Assembly: GCA_017395065.1 (NCBI GenBank)
Contig: JAFPWH010000003.1
Coordinates: 1 to 35,895 of the forward strand
Source: Clostridia bacterium
GTDB lineage: Bacteria; Bacillota; Clostridia; Christensenellales; Aristaeellaceae
DNA length: 35,895 nt
Direction of reading: 5' to 3'
Shown one piece after another: positions 7,111 to 14,321 of the stretch. The notes below the pieces were generated by a model. It was not told the origin of the DNA and did not search any database. It was given only the letters and a program-made list of their open reading frames with translations. The position numbers and the translations under genes were made by a program. How positions within the stretch are numbered: position 1 is the first letter of the stretch; each line of letters starts with the position of its first letter.

Positions 7111-7566
7111 TCATCCTTCGATCATGATCGTCTGCTTTTCAGGCAGCTTCACGGGTTCCTTCTTCGGCACGTTTATGCTCAGCACGCCGTGCTCGAGCTT
7201 TGCGCCGATATCGGCCTGGGTGAGTCCTTCGCCCACGTAGAAGCTCCTCTGCAGCGCGCCCGCGTAGCGCTCCTGACGGATCAGTTTGCCTTTCTTCGTC
7301 GTTTCGTCCTTGTCCAGGCCCTTGGCCGCGGTCACGGTCAGACAGCCGTTTTCAAGTTCCAGCTTTACTTCGTCCTTCTTGAAGCCCGGCAGGTCGATAT
7401 CCACTTCGTAATGGTCGTCGTGCTCGTGCACGTCGGTCTTCATTTCGCGCGCGGCGTTCTTGCCGTAGAGCCTGCGGTCCATGTGCCGCATTTCTCTGTT
7501 AAGGTCGTCAAGGTCATCAAAGAATTCGTCGAACAGGTTTTCACCAAAGATATAGGGCATCAACAT
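7111..7566 (-). CDS. hsp20: Hsp20 small heat-shock chaperone
   Basis: The protein has 151 residues, typical for bacterial Hsp20. An acidic N-terminal arm (about 1-40) precedes an alpha-crystallin domain (about 41-135: KTDVHEHDDHYEVDIDLPGF ...), ending with the diagnostic HGVLSINVPK. A short IXI-like tail (TIMIEG) follows. Such proteins bind unfolding proteins in the cytoplasm without ATP. ATG 7566 is preceded by AAAGGAGGT. The leader is about 180 bases long. The promoter overlaps a CIRCE-like operator, implying HrcA heat-shock control. The gene is monocistronic. Confidence 0.95.
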   Translation of the reverse strand: MLMPYIFGENLFDEFFDDLDDLNREMRHMDRRLYGKNAAREMKTDVHEHDDHYEVDIDLPGFKKDEVKLELENGCLTVTAAKGLDKDETTKKGKLIRQERYAGALQRSFYVGEGLTQADIGAKLEHGVLSINVPKKEPVKLPEKQTIMIEG

Positions 7567-7752
7567 AACTCTTACCTCCTTTGACGCTTGCGCGTACTGC
7601 GCACCTGCTGTGATCTTTCCTTTCGGAACTATCGTCGCAGGGGGTGTGTGTCGGCGTAGGTCGTCGTATGTTGTTACCGTTGGGTTGTCGTTCCGAACTC
7701 CGGTACCGGGCCCTTCTTTTTCTCTTTTGCCCTTTCCCTTTGTTCGCCTATA

Positions 7753-7781
7753 ATTATACGCCTGTTTAGCAGCACTGTCAA
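7753..7781 (-). promoter_or_regulatory. hsp20 promoter
   Basis: Read on the minus strand: TTGACA, 17 bases, TATAAT, a perfect consensus. Confidence 0.85.
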
Positions 7782-7795
7782 TAGGTGAGTGCTAA
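7769..7795 (-). promoter_or_regulatory. CIRCE-like HrcA operator overlapping the hsp20 -35 box
   Basis: On the minus strand, TTAGCACTC (exact CIRCE left arm) is followed by nine bases and CAGTGCTGC, where the consensus is GAGTGCTAA. The inner six bases of each arm are complementary. It lies over the -35 box, where HrcA would repress. Confidence 0.65.
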
Positions 7796-7991
7796 TTTAT
7801 CGGTTAACAATATGATAACAATTTGCATAAGTCGATGCAGAAAAAATGAATCGGTAATTCATGTGGATAAAAGTCGCATGCTGACAAAAAAAGCGTCCGG
7901 ATGGGACGCAAAAGCACGTAACTGCGTGCGCTGCGCTTTCTTTCAGACACACATTTTGAAAGATATAACCGACAGAAAACGGAAAAAGGCA

Positions 7992-8020
7992 TTAAATGTC
8001 AGCCATGAATGTGATATAAT
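7992..8020 (+). promoter_or_regulatory. Likely promoter of the MFS transporter gene
   Basis: The -10 box TATAAT is perfect. At 17-base spacing the -35 is weak (TTAAAT), which may indicate an activator. The 7796-7991 stretch holds no supported gene. Confidence 0.55.
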
Positions 8021-8083
8021 CCGGGCGCGTGTGCGGCTTTGCCCGCACGTCGGAGAAGAAACTTACAGAAGAACGAATATGAT

Positions 8084-9295
8084 ATGAAGCAAACCGCCAT
8101 GACCGCACAGCCGGATTACCGCAAGACCCTTAGGGCCTGCTACCTTGGCTTTATCACGCAGGCGATCACCGCGAACTTCGCGCCCCTTTTGTTTCTGACC
8201 TTCAGGGACAGCTTCGGCGTTTCGCTGGAAAAGATCGCCTTTATCCCAATGACCTTCTTTCTGACGCAGCTCGTGATCGACTTTGCCGCCACGCGCTTTG
8301 CGGACAGGATCGGTTACCGAACCTGCGTCGTCTTTTCGCAGGTGCTTTCCGCCGCGGGCCTTGCTTTGCTGGCGGTGCTGCCGGACGTGCTGCCCGATCC
8401 CTTCCTCGGCATACTGATCGCCGTGGTGCTCTACGCCGTGGGCGCGGGGCTGATCGAAGTGCTCGTAAGCCCCATCGTGGAGGCCTGCCCCTTTGAAAAC
8501 AAGGAAGGCACGATGAGCCTGCTGCACTCCTTCTACTGCTGGGGCAGCGTGGGCGTGATATTGGGCTCCACGGCGTTTTTCGCCGTATTCGGCGTAAAAA
8601 ACTGGCGGATATTGGCGCTTTTGTGGGCGATCCCACCCTTTATAAACAGCTTCAACTTTCTCAGATGCCCCATCGAGCGCCTGACGGAGGACGGCGAGGG
8701 GCTGAAGACGGGCCAACTGTTCCGAATGCCGCTGTTTTGGCTTATGGCGCTGCTCATGGTCTGCTCGGGCGCGTCGGAGATCTCCATGTCCCAGTGGGCC
8801 TCGGCCTTTACGGAGTCCGCGACGGGCGTATCCAAGACGGTCGGCGACCTGGCCGGCCCCTGCCTGTTCGCCGTTTTGATGGGCATTTCCCGCGTGTTCT
8901 ACGGCAAAATGAGCCAGAGGCTTGATCTTACGAAGACCATGCTGTGCTGCGGGGCGCTGTGCGCGGCGTGCTATCTGCTGGCTTCGCTGTCCAAATCAAG
9001 CGTTCTGGGCCTTGCGGGCTGCGCGCTGTGCGGCGTGTCGGTTGGCGTCATGTGGCCGGGCACGCTCAGCATTTCCGCTCAGAAATGCCCAAAGGGCGGC
9101 ACGGCGATGTTTGCGCTGCTGGCGCTGGCGGGCGACCTGGGCGGCTCCGTCGGCCCTTCGCTGGTAGGCCGCGTGAGCGCCGCGGCAGACGGAAACCTGA
9201 AGGCCGGCCTGCTCGCCGCCGCGGTCTTCCCCTTCCTGCTGATCGCCGCTCTGACCGTGCTGAAAAAGCGGGTCGGGACGGCGGAGAAAAGATAA
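8084..9295 (+). CDS. MFS transporter, 12 membrane segments
   Basis: This 403-residue protein is very hydrophobic, with about 12 predicted membrane helices. It shows a classic MFS loop 2-3 signature (FAATRFADRIGYR, about residues 70-82) and a partial symmetry between halves. Transporters of this type move small solutes by proton symport or antiport. The overall look (LVIDFAATRFADRIG, GVMWPGTLSISAQKC) resembles sugar or unknown-substrate MFS proteins; no substrate can be named. ATG 8084 is preferred because upstream codons from 8039 read through the GC-rich leader and look non-coding; ATG 8099 is also possible. No strong ribosome site is visible. It is monocistronic, and the next gene has its own promoter. 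Confidence 0.88.
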   Translation: MKQTAMTAQPDYRKTLRACYLGFITQAITANFAPLLFLTFRDSFGVSLEKIAFIPMTFFLTQLVIDFAATRFADRIGYRTCVVFSQVLSAAGLALLAVLPDVLPDPFLGILIAVVLYAVGAGLIEVLVSPIVEACPFENKEGTMSLLHSFYCWGSVGVILGSTAFFAVFGVKNWRILALLWAIPPFINSFNFLRCPIERLTEDGEGLKTGQLFRMPLFWLMALLMVCSGASEISMSQWASAFTESATGVSKTVGDLAGPCLFAVLMGISRVFYGKMSQRLDLTKTMLCCGALCAACYLLASLSKSSVLGLAGCALCGVSVGVMWPGTLSISAQKCPKGGTAMFALLALAGDLGGSVGPSLVGRVSAAADGNLKAGLLAAAVFPFLLIAALTVLKKRVGTAEKR

Positions 9296-9348
9296 GCGGC
9301 GCGATTCTGTTTGCCAAGCGTGGCCGCACCTTCCGCCTTTTCTTCGCT

Positions 9349-9466
9349 CCCGTTGAGAACTTGCCTTATATTTTGTCCAGGTTCTCAACGGGGCTATTGA
9401 CATATGCACTGCCGTCGCGTATACTATTCGTTGAAAAGTTGTATAGTAAATCAGTCAAGTTCTCAA
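9349..9466. promoter_or_regulatory. Operator-like inverted repeat plus third half-site at the second ATPase gene
   Basis: CCCGTTGAGAAC (9349-9360) and GTTCTCAACGGG (9381-9392) form a perfect 12-bp inverted repeat just before the promoter. The same half-site, AGTTCTCAA, recurs at 9458-9466 between the -10 box and the ribosome site. The inverted repeat could also act as the terminator of the MFS transcript, but it has no T tract, and the third copy favours a regulatory role. Confidence 0.65.
9397..9425 (+). promoter_or_regulatory. Promoter of the second DUF4143-type ATPase gene
   Basis: TTGACA, 17 bases, TATACT, placed between the inverted repeat and the third half-site. Confidence 0.8.
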
Positions 9467-9484
9467 TCAGAAGGAGCAGGGGAA

Positions 9485-10786
9485 ATGGAGATCAAGCGGG
9501 ATCTTTATTTGAACAGACTAATTTCGTATATGTGGGACGGGCAGGTAAAAGTCATAACCGGCATCCGCAGATGCGGAAAATCGTACCTGCTGCGCGTGCT
9601 TTTTAAGAACTATCTCATGCAGCAAGGCGTTCCGGAGGATCACATCCTTTTCTATGAGCTGGATCTTGCAAAGGACATCCGCTACCGCGATCCTCTCGAG
9701 CTGGCAAAAGCCGTACGGGAGCGGGCAGACGGCCGGGCGGATCGATACTATTTGTTCGTCGACGAGATCCAGATGTCCGATGAAGTGCCAAACCCCTATA
9801 ACCCCAACGGAAAAGCGATCACGTTCTACGATGCGCTGAATGATTTGAAATCCCTTCCCAATCTGGATATTTACGTGACCGGAAGCAATTCCAGGATGCT
9901 TTCCGGCGATATCCTGACGGAATTCAGGGGACGAAGCGACGAGATCAGGGTCCATCCGTTGAGCTTTGCGGAGTATTATGCCGCCGTCGGGGGAGATCGG
10001 GCAGACGCTTTTGAAGAATACGCTTTCTACGGCGGTATGCCCCTGATCCTTTCGCGGCCGGACGATACCGCAAAGATGAATTATCTGAAATCGCTGTTTT
10101 CCGAAGTATATCTGAAAGACATCGTGGAGCGCAAAAAGATCAAAAGAGAAGACGTCCTTTCGGCGACGATCGATCTGCTTTGCTCCTCCGTCGGTTCTTT
10201 GACGAATCCCAACAGTATCGCAAATTCGCTGAATTCCAGACAAAGGCTCTCCGGCGAAAATACCGTCGCCGCCAACACGGTAAAGGCTTATATCGATCAT
10301 CTTGTCGACGCGTACCTGTTTGAAGAATGCCGCCGCTATGACGTGAAAGGCCGAAGCTATTTCGATTATCCGAACAAGTATTACTGTGACGATATTGGCC
10401 TCAGGAACGCAAGGATCGGTTTTCGGCAGCAGGAGATGACGCACATGATGGAAAACATCATCTACAACGACCTGCGCGTGCGCGGCTGCGAAGTGGATAT
10501 CGGCATCGTCTGCGGAACCGAAAAGAACAAGGCCGGGCAAAGCGTTCAGGTTCCCCGGGAAATCGACTTCATCGCGACGCGCGGCGGCAGGAAAACCTAT
10601 ATCCAATCGGCCTATGCGCTGGAAACCGAGGAAAAAGCGAGGGTCGAAAACAGGCCCTTCGCCCTGACCGGCGATTCATTCCCAAAGATCATCGTCCGGC
10701 ACGATATCCGCAAGCGCTGGTACGATGAGCAAGGTATCCTGAATATCGGAATACTGGATTTCCTGCTCGATCCGCAGATCGTATAA
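9485..10786 (+). CDS. AAA_14/DUF4143-type ATPase (paralogue 2)
   Basis: This 433-residue ATPase has Walker A GIRRCGKS (residues 26-33), Walker B YLFVDEIQ (about 89-96) and the sensor VTGSNSRML. The middle winged-helix-like part includes NTVKAYIDHLVDAYLFEE. Its C-terminal nuclease-fold domain is degenerate: EIDFIATRGGRKTYIQSAY has the first acidic motif, but the usual E-x-K is replaced by an Ile-Gln-Ser segment. This matches a DUF4143 subfamily likely to lack nuclease activity. ATG 9485 follows AGAAGGAG; the frame extends upstream to 9404 without a better site. It is monocistronic, with its own promoter, operator-like repeats and downstream terminator. Function is unknown; it belongs to a different subfamily from the copies at 5471 and 33837. 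Confidence 0.9.
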   Translation: MEIKRDLYLNRLISYMWDGQVKVITGIRRCGKSYLLRVLFKNYLMQQGVPEDHILFYELDLAKDIRYRDPLELAKAVRERADGRADRYYLFVDEIQMSDEVPNPYNPNGKAITFYDALNDLKSLPNLDIYVTGSNSRMLSGDILTEFRGRSDEIRVHPLSFAEYYAAVGGDRADAFEEYAFYGGMPLILSRPDDTAKMNYLKSLFSEVYLKDIVERKKIKREDVLSATIDLLCSSVGSLTNPNSIANSLNSRQRLSGENTVAANTVKAYIDHLVDAYLFEECRRYDVKGRSYFDYPNKYYCDDIGLRNARIGFRQQEMTHMMENIIYNDLRVRGCEVDIGIVCGTEKNKAGQSVQVPREIDFIATRGGRKTYIQSAYALETEEKARVENRPFALTGDSFPKIIVRHDIRKRWYDEQGILNIGILDFLLDPQIV

Positions 10787-10852
10787 AGCCGGCGATCCCC
10801 CGAGGAACGCAGCAGGAAGATCCTGCAGATGCAGCCCCCTTCCTGAAATTTT

Positions 10853-10873
10853 TGCGGCATTCCGCATTTTTTT
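10853..10873 (+). terminator. Terminator after the second ATPase gene
   Basis: TGCGG-CATT-CCGCA is followed by seven T. A further small hairpin (GCAGGA/TCCTGC) lies at 10812-10826. Confidence 0.75.
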
Positions 10874-10879
10874 AAGACA

Positions 10880-10921
10880 ACGAACGCTCTGCCGGCGTCC
10901 GTCCGGGGACGGCGCGTTCGT
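10880..10921. repeat. GC-rich hairpin
   Basis: ACGAACGC and GCGTTCGT are exact complements around a GC-rich loop with internal CCGTCC/GGGACGG pairing. It sits between the terminator and the next promoter; its role is unclear. Confidence 0.5.
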
Positions 10922-10948
10922 TTGCGCGAAAAAATATGCGATTCGTTC

Positions 10949-10976
10949 TTGCATTTTCGGAAAAATCCCGTATAAT
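10949..10976 (+). promoter_or_regulatory. Promoter of the DUF1848 gene
   Basis: TTGCAT, 16 bases, TATAAT. Confidence 0.65.
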
Positions 10977-11011
10977 TCAATCCCGGCGGAAAAAAGACGG
11001 GAGGCGGCGGC

Positions 11012-11941
11012 ATGATCATCAACACGGGCCAAAGGACGGACATTCCGGCCTTCTATGCCGAGTGGTTCGCAAACAGGCTGAAGGAAGGCTTCGTCTGCGT
11101 GCGCAATCCCTTCGACCAAAAGCAGGTAAGCCGCTACCGCCTCGACCCGTCCGTCGTCGACGTCATCGGCTTTTGCACCAAAAACCCCGCGCCGATGTTC
11201 CGGTACATGGACCTTCTTAAAGATTACGGGCAGTACTGGTTTTTCACGATCACGCCCTACGGGCGCGACGTCGAGCCGAACGTGCCGGACAAGCACAGGC
11301 TGCTGGACGACTTTAAAAGGCTCTCCGACACGGTCGGCGTCCGTTCGGTCGGCTGGCGCTGCGACCCGATCTTCCTTTCGGAGCGCTACTCCTTCGAATA
11401 CCACGTCCGCGCGTTCGAGCGCATCGCCTCCGCGCTGGACGGCTACACGAAGACCGCCGTGATCAGCTTTATCGACCTCTATCCCAAGGTGCGAAGAAAT
11501 TTCCCCGAAGCCCGCGAGGTCCCGAAAGACGAGCGGCTGAGGCTCGGAAAAGAGCTGATTTCGATCGCCGCCGTCCACGGCATGACCGTAAGGCCCTGCG
11601 CGGAGGGAGACGAGCTATCCGCATTCGGCGCGGACTGCGGCGGCTGCATGCGTTTGAGCGACTACGAGGCGGCCGCCGGCAAACGCCTGAACGCGCCCAA
11701 AAAGAAGGGCGCGCGGGCCGCGTGCGCCTGCTATCTCTCCTGCGACATCGGCGCATACAACACCTGCAGGCACCTGTGCAGGTACTGCTACGCAAACGCC
11801 GAGCCCGAAAAGGTGCTTTCGCTCAGCCGCCTGCACGACCCCAAATCGCCCTTCCTGATTGGCAACTACACGGACGGCGACAAGATCCACGACGTCCCCC
11901 AACAATCGTGGGCCGACGGGCAGACGAGCCTGCCGATATGA
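11012..11941 (+). CDS. DUF1848 protein with C-terminal radical-SAM-type cysteine motif
   Basis: The 309 residues match the DUF1848 pattern: an N-terminal INTGQRTDIPAFY, then FCTKNPAPM and WFFTITPYGRDVEPN, and the cysteine-rich C-terminal block DIGAYNTCRHLCRYC. Cys252, Cys256 and Cys259 form C-x3-C-x2-C, the spacing that binds the 4Fe-4S cluster in radical SAM enzymes. Here it is near the C-terminus rather than the usual N-terminal position. Extra cysteines (ACACYLSC, about 236-244, and CGGC, about 210-213) could hold a second cluster. The enzymatic reaction is not known to me. ATG 11012 follows GGGAGG. The gene is monocistronic; an AGGCGCC/GGCGCCT hairpin covers its stop codon (11941-11960). 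Confidence 0.85.
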   Translation: MIINTGQRTDIPAFYAEWFANRLKEGFVCVRNPFDQKQVSRYRLDPSVVDVIGFCTKNPAPMFRYMDLLKDYGQYWFFTITPYGRDVEPNVPDKHRLLDDFKRLSDTVGVRSVGWRCDPIFLSERYSFEYHVRAFERIASALDGYTKTAVISFIDLYPKVRRNFPEAREVPKDERLRLGKELISIAAVHGMTVRPCAEGDELSAFGADCGGCMRLSDYEAAAGKRLNAPKKKGARAACACYLSCDIGAYNTCRHLCRYCYANAEPEKVLSLSRLHDPKSPFLIGNYTDGDKIHDVPQQSWADGQTSLPI

Positions 11942-12030
11942 GGCGCCCGAAGCGGCGCCTGCGCAGACCGCGTTCCACGGGCGGGCCGGCCATTAAAAAC
12001 GGCCTGCGGTCGGTGACGGAACGTTCAAAA

Positions 12031-12104
12031 CACATTTTTCTGCGTTTTTCAACGGAATTTTGCACATTTTTCTTGGTTTTTTGAGCCTTCGGCGCACATT
12101 TTTC
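12031..12104. repeat. Orphan direct-repeat array with exact 32-bp period
   Basis: CACATTTTTC occurs at 12031, 12063 and 12095, exactly 32 bp apart, in an otherwise GC-rich intergenic region. The minus-strand reading (AAAATGTG, TTTTGAACG) resembles the repeats before the third DUF4143 ATPase. No gene lies next to it in the matching direction, so it may be the leftover control region of a lost ATPase gene. Confidence 0.7.
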
Positions 12105-12127
12105 CGGATTCTGCGTCGGCGCGGCAT

Positions 12128-12156
12128 AAAAAAAGCGGCGCCAGGCAGGGCGCCGC
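12128..12156 (-). terminator. Terminator of the redox operon
   Basis: On the minus strand, GCGGCGCC and GGCGCCGC pair perfectly around six bases and are followed by seven T. It lies 18 bp past the stop of the exported aldo/keto reductase. Confidence 0.85.
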
Positions 12157-12174
12157 GGCGCTTTTATGGATTTC

Positions 12175-13101
12175 TCAATAATCCGCGAACCTGTCGTCTC
12201 TCTCGAGCGAGGCGATCTGCGCCATCTCGTCCTTGCTCAGTTCGAAGTCCCACACGTCGTAATCCTCGGCGATATGCTCTTTATTGGAGGAGCCGGGGAT
12301 GCAGATATTGCCGGCCTGCAAATGCCAGCGGATGATGACCTGCGCGGAGGACACGCCGTGCGCCTGCGCGACGGACGCGATCACGGGATCGTTGAACAGT
12401 ATGCGCGTGTTGCCGCGCCCGCCCAGCGGGAACCAGCTCTCCAGCACCGTGCCGTACTGCGCGATGTGCGCTTTCATTTCGCCGCTTTGGTGGTACGGAT
12501 GCGTCTCGTTTTGCAAAAGCGCGGGGCGGATGGACGTGGCGTTCACCAGCCGGTCGAAATCCTCCGGCTCGTAGTAGTTGGAAAGCCCGATGGAGCGCAG
12601 CTTGCCCGCCGCGACCGCCCTTTCCATCGCCTGATAGGCCTTTACGTCGTTGCGGGGCTGGGAATGGTGAAGGATCATCAGGTCGATGTAGTCGACGCCC
12701 AGCCTGCTCAGCGAGGCGTCGATCGCGGCGTCGCCGTCGTCGAAATCGCTCGTCCACATCTTCGTGGTGATGAAGACCTCTTCGCGGGTGACGATGCCCT
12801 CGTCGATGGCCCTGCGCAGCCCTCTGCCCACAGCCGCTTCGTTGCCGTAGATGCGCGCCGTGTCGATCAGGCGAAAGCCCGTACTGAGCGCCCAATAGGT
12901 CGAGTTCTCCGCCTCGCTGTTCGAAAGGCTGAACATGCCCAGGCCCAGGATCGGCATTTCATAGCCGCTGTTCAGCGTAACGGTTTTGCTTTCGAAGTCG
13001 AAAACGGGACAGCTTTCCTGCGCGCCGGCCCCGACGTACGCGCCGCTTGTCAGCAGGGACAGAACGAGGCAGGCGATTTTAAGCGTATTTTTCATTTTCA
13101 T
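12175..13101 (-). CDS. Aldo/keto reductase with N-terminal signal peptide
   Basis: This 308-residue protein carries a clear export signal: a basic start, a hydrophobic core (about residues 8-23) and an A-x-A-like site (VGAGAQ, about 23-28). The aldo/keto reductase barrel follows. The catalytic tetrad is intact: Asp80 and Tyr85 in DTARIYGNE, Lys114 in TKMW, His145 in LILHH. The family reduces aldehydes and ketones with NADPH, so a mature form outside the membrane is odd, because the cofactor is cytoplasmic. It is the last gene of a four-gene minus-strand run, 12 bp after the NTF2-like gene. AAGGAG suits the ATG at 13095 better than that at 13101; both give the same protein less two residues. 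It could be anchored rather than released. Signal and fold are both confidently seen; the substrate is unknown. Confidence 0.9.
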   Translation of the reverse strand: MKMKNTLKIACLVLSLLTSGAYVGAGAQESCPVFDFESKTVTLNSGYEMPILGLGMFSLSNSEAENSTYWALSTGFRLIDTARIYGNEAAVGRGLRRAIDEGIVTREEVFITTKMWTSDFDDGDAAIDASLSRLGVDYIDLMILHHSQPRNDVKAYQAMERAVAAGKLRSIGLSNYYEPEDFDRLVNATSIRPALLQNETHPYHQSGEMKAHIAQYGTVLESWFPLGGRGNTRILFNDPVIASVAQAHGVSSAQVIIRWHLQAGNICIPGSSNKEHIAEDYDVWDFELSKDEMAQIASLERDDRFADY

Positions 13102-13113
13102 AAGCTCCTTTTA

Positions 13114-13533
13114 TTATTGAGCGTTCACGAGCATCCATTTTCCGCCGCGAAGTTCGAAACGGTGCGTGCCCTTCATGCGGAAGATCCCCCGGGCGCCGTA
13201 GGCGTTCGCGTTGAGCACGGACGTACAGGTGACGCAGGCTTTGCCGCCCTCCACCTGCACGACGGGGTTTTCGATGCCGATCGTGTAGTAGCGCAAGCGC
13301 CCGTCCGCCACGTCCGCGAAGTACTCCTCACGCGTCTGACGCATGCCGCTCATATGGACGAAAACCATATCCTCCGAGACGAGCTCACGCATGGTATCCG
13401 TGTCCGCGTCGGTCATCGCCTGGCAGTAGCGGGCCTGCGCAAAGAGCACGGCGCGCTGCTCTGCGCTCAGGGCATTCAGTTCTGCGCCGGTGACGCTCAC
13501 GTTTGGAAAAACCGAAAGATCGTACGGATTCAT
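13114..13533 (-). CDS. NTF2-like/SnoaL-type small protein
   Basis: This 139-residue protein has the NTF2-like pattern: an N-terminal helix pair (QRAVLFAQARYCQAMTDADTDTMRELV), a DMVFVHMSG strand, a REEYFADVADGRLRYY helix and C-terminal strands ending FELRGGKWMLVNAQ. This cone-shaped fold (DUF4440/SnoaL superfamily) serves as a ligand-binding or small enzyme domain, for example in isomerases. No signal peptide is visible. AGGAGAGG precedes ATG 13533. It lies between the flavodoxin lipoprotein gene and the exported reductase gene, so it probably binds a substrate or product of the cluster. Confidence 0.8.
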   Translation of the reverse strand: MNPYDLSVFPNVSVTGAELNALSAEQRAVLFAQARYCQAMTDADTDTMRELVSEDMVFVHMSGMRQTREEYFADVADGRLRYYTIGIENPVVQVEGGKACVTCTSVLNANAYGARGIFRMKGTHRFELRGGKWMLVNAQ

Positions 13534-13602
13534 CGTATCCTCTCCTGTGTCCGCTTTGGGCGTCTGTACGTTTTGCTCTCGTGCCGCGTTCCCCGTTTTT
13601 AT

Positions 13603-14289
13603 TCAGTAGCCGAGGCTTCCCAGCCATTGGCTGACGGATTCCTTTACTTTGTCCTGCCTGTTCTGGCAGTCGTTCCCGCGGACGGCCAGCCCTTCGAGTA
13701 CCCGTGCGTCCTTGCAGGCGGCGGCGAGCTTCCGGTCGAAGCCGGACAGGCCGCTGCCCTCGTGGGTCGAGAAGGGCACGAGCTTCTTTCCCGAAAAGTC
13801 GTTGTTTTCAAAGACCGTGTACATAATCATCGGCCAGTCGCCCCACCAGACCGGCGCGCCGATAAAGACAGTGTCGTACCCGCCTGGATCCGGCAGCGTG
13901 CCCGCGTAGGCCGGGCGCGCTTTTTCCCGCTGCTCCTTGCGGGCGACGTCAGTCAGGGCGTCGTACGTCATGGGGTAGTGATCGTCCGCCGGCACGATCT
14001 CGAAAAGGTCCGCGCCCGTTTGCCCGGCGATCATTTCCGCGACGATGGCGGTGTTGCCCTTGTCGATCACGCCGACCGTGTACTGTTCGCCCGTGCGGGA
14101 AAAATACACTACCAGTGCCTTGCCCTGCCCTTCGGCGCGCTCGGCGGAAGCCGAATCCTGGCGCGTACCGACGGAAGGCTCTGCGCTCTTTCCTTCGGGC
14201 GCTTTGTCCGCGGAATTTCCGCAGCCGGTCAGGATCAGCAGCAAGACGGCCGCAAGGGCGATCACAAGCATTTTTTTCGTTTTCCGCAT
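13603..14289 (-). CDS. Flavodoxin-fold lipoprotein
   Basis: The 228 residues start with a lipoprotein signal (MRKTKKML..., lipobox LTGC, Cys about 23). A short low-complexity linker (about 24-55) and a flavodoxin domain follow. The domain has ALVVYFSRTGE as the phosphate-binding start, IGAPVWWGDWPM for the flavin ring and PFSTHEGSGLSGF near the end. Flavodoxins carry electrons on FMN. A membrane-anchored extracytoplasmic version is unusual and matches the exported reductase two genes downstream. GGAGGG precedes ATG 14289 at rather long spacing. It lies 32 bp after the cytoplasmic aldo/keto reductase gene, in the same direction. Confidence 0.9.
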   Translation of the reverse strand: MRKTKKMLVIALAAVLLLILTGCGNSADKAPEGKSAEPSVGTRQDSASAERAEGQGKALVVYFSRTGEQYTVGVIDKGNTAIVAEMIAGQTGADLFEIVPADDHYPMTYDALTDVARKEQREKARPAYAGTLPDPGGYDTVFIGAPVWWGDWPMIMYTVFENNDFSGKKLVPFSTHEGSGLSGFDRKLAAACKDARVLEGLAVRGNDCQNRQDKVKESVSQWLGSLGY

Positions 14290-14321
14290 GATGAATGGTC
14301 CCTCCTGTAAATGTGCGTTCC

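Noticed and set aside
8039-8083. Upstream start for the MFS protein (MPARRRRNLQ...)
   Set aside because: The 15 extra codons lie in the 5' leader just after the -10 box and are Arg-rich, without a ribosome site; ATG 8084 fits better.
7785-8087. 100-codon plus-strand frame before the MFS gene
   Set aside because: It overlaps the hsp20 control region and the MFS promoter, has no ribosome site and reads as random sequence.
12166-14310. A 714-codon plus-strand frame across the redox cluster
   Set aside because: It is the antisense shadow of four convincing minus-strand genes; the high GC content suppresses stops. Its protein is Arg/Ala/Val-rich with no domain.
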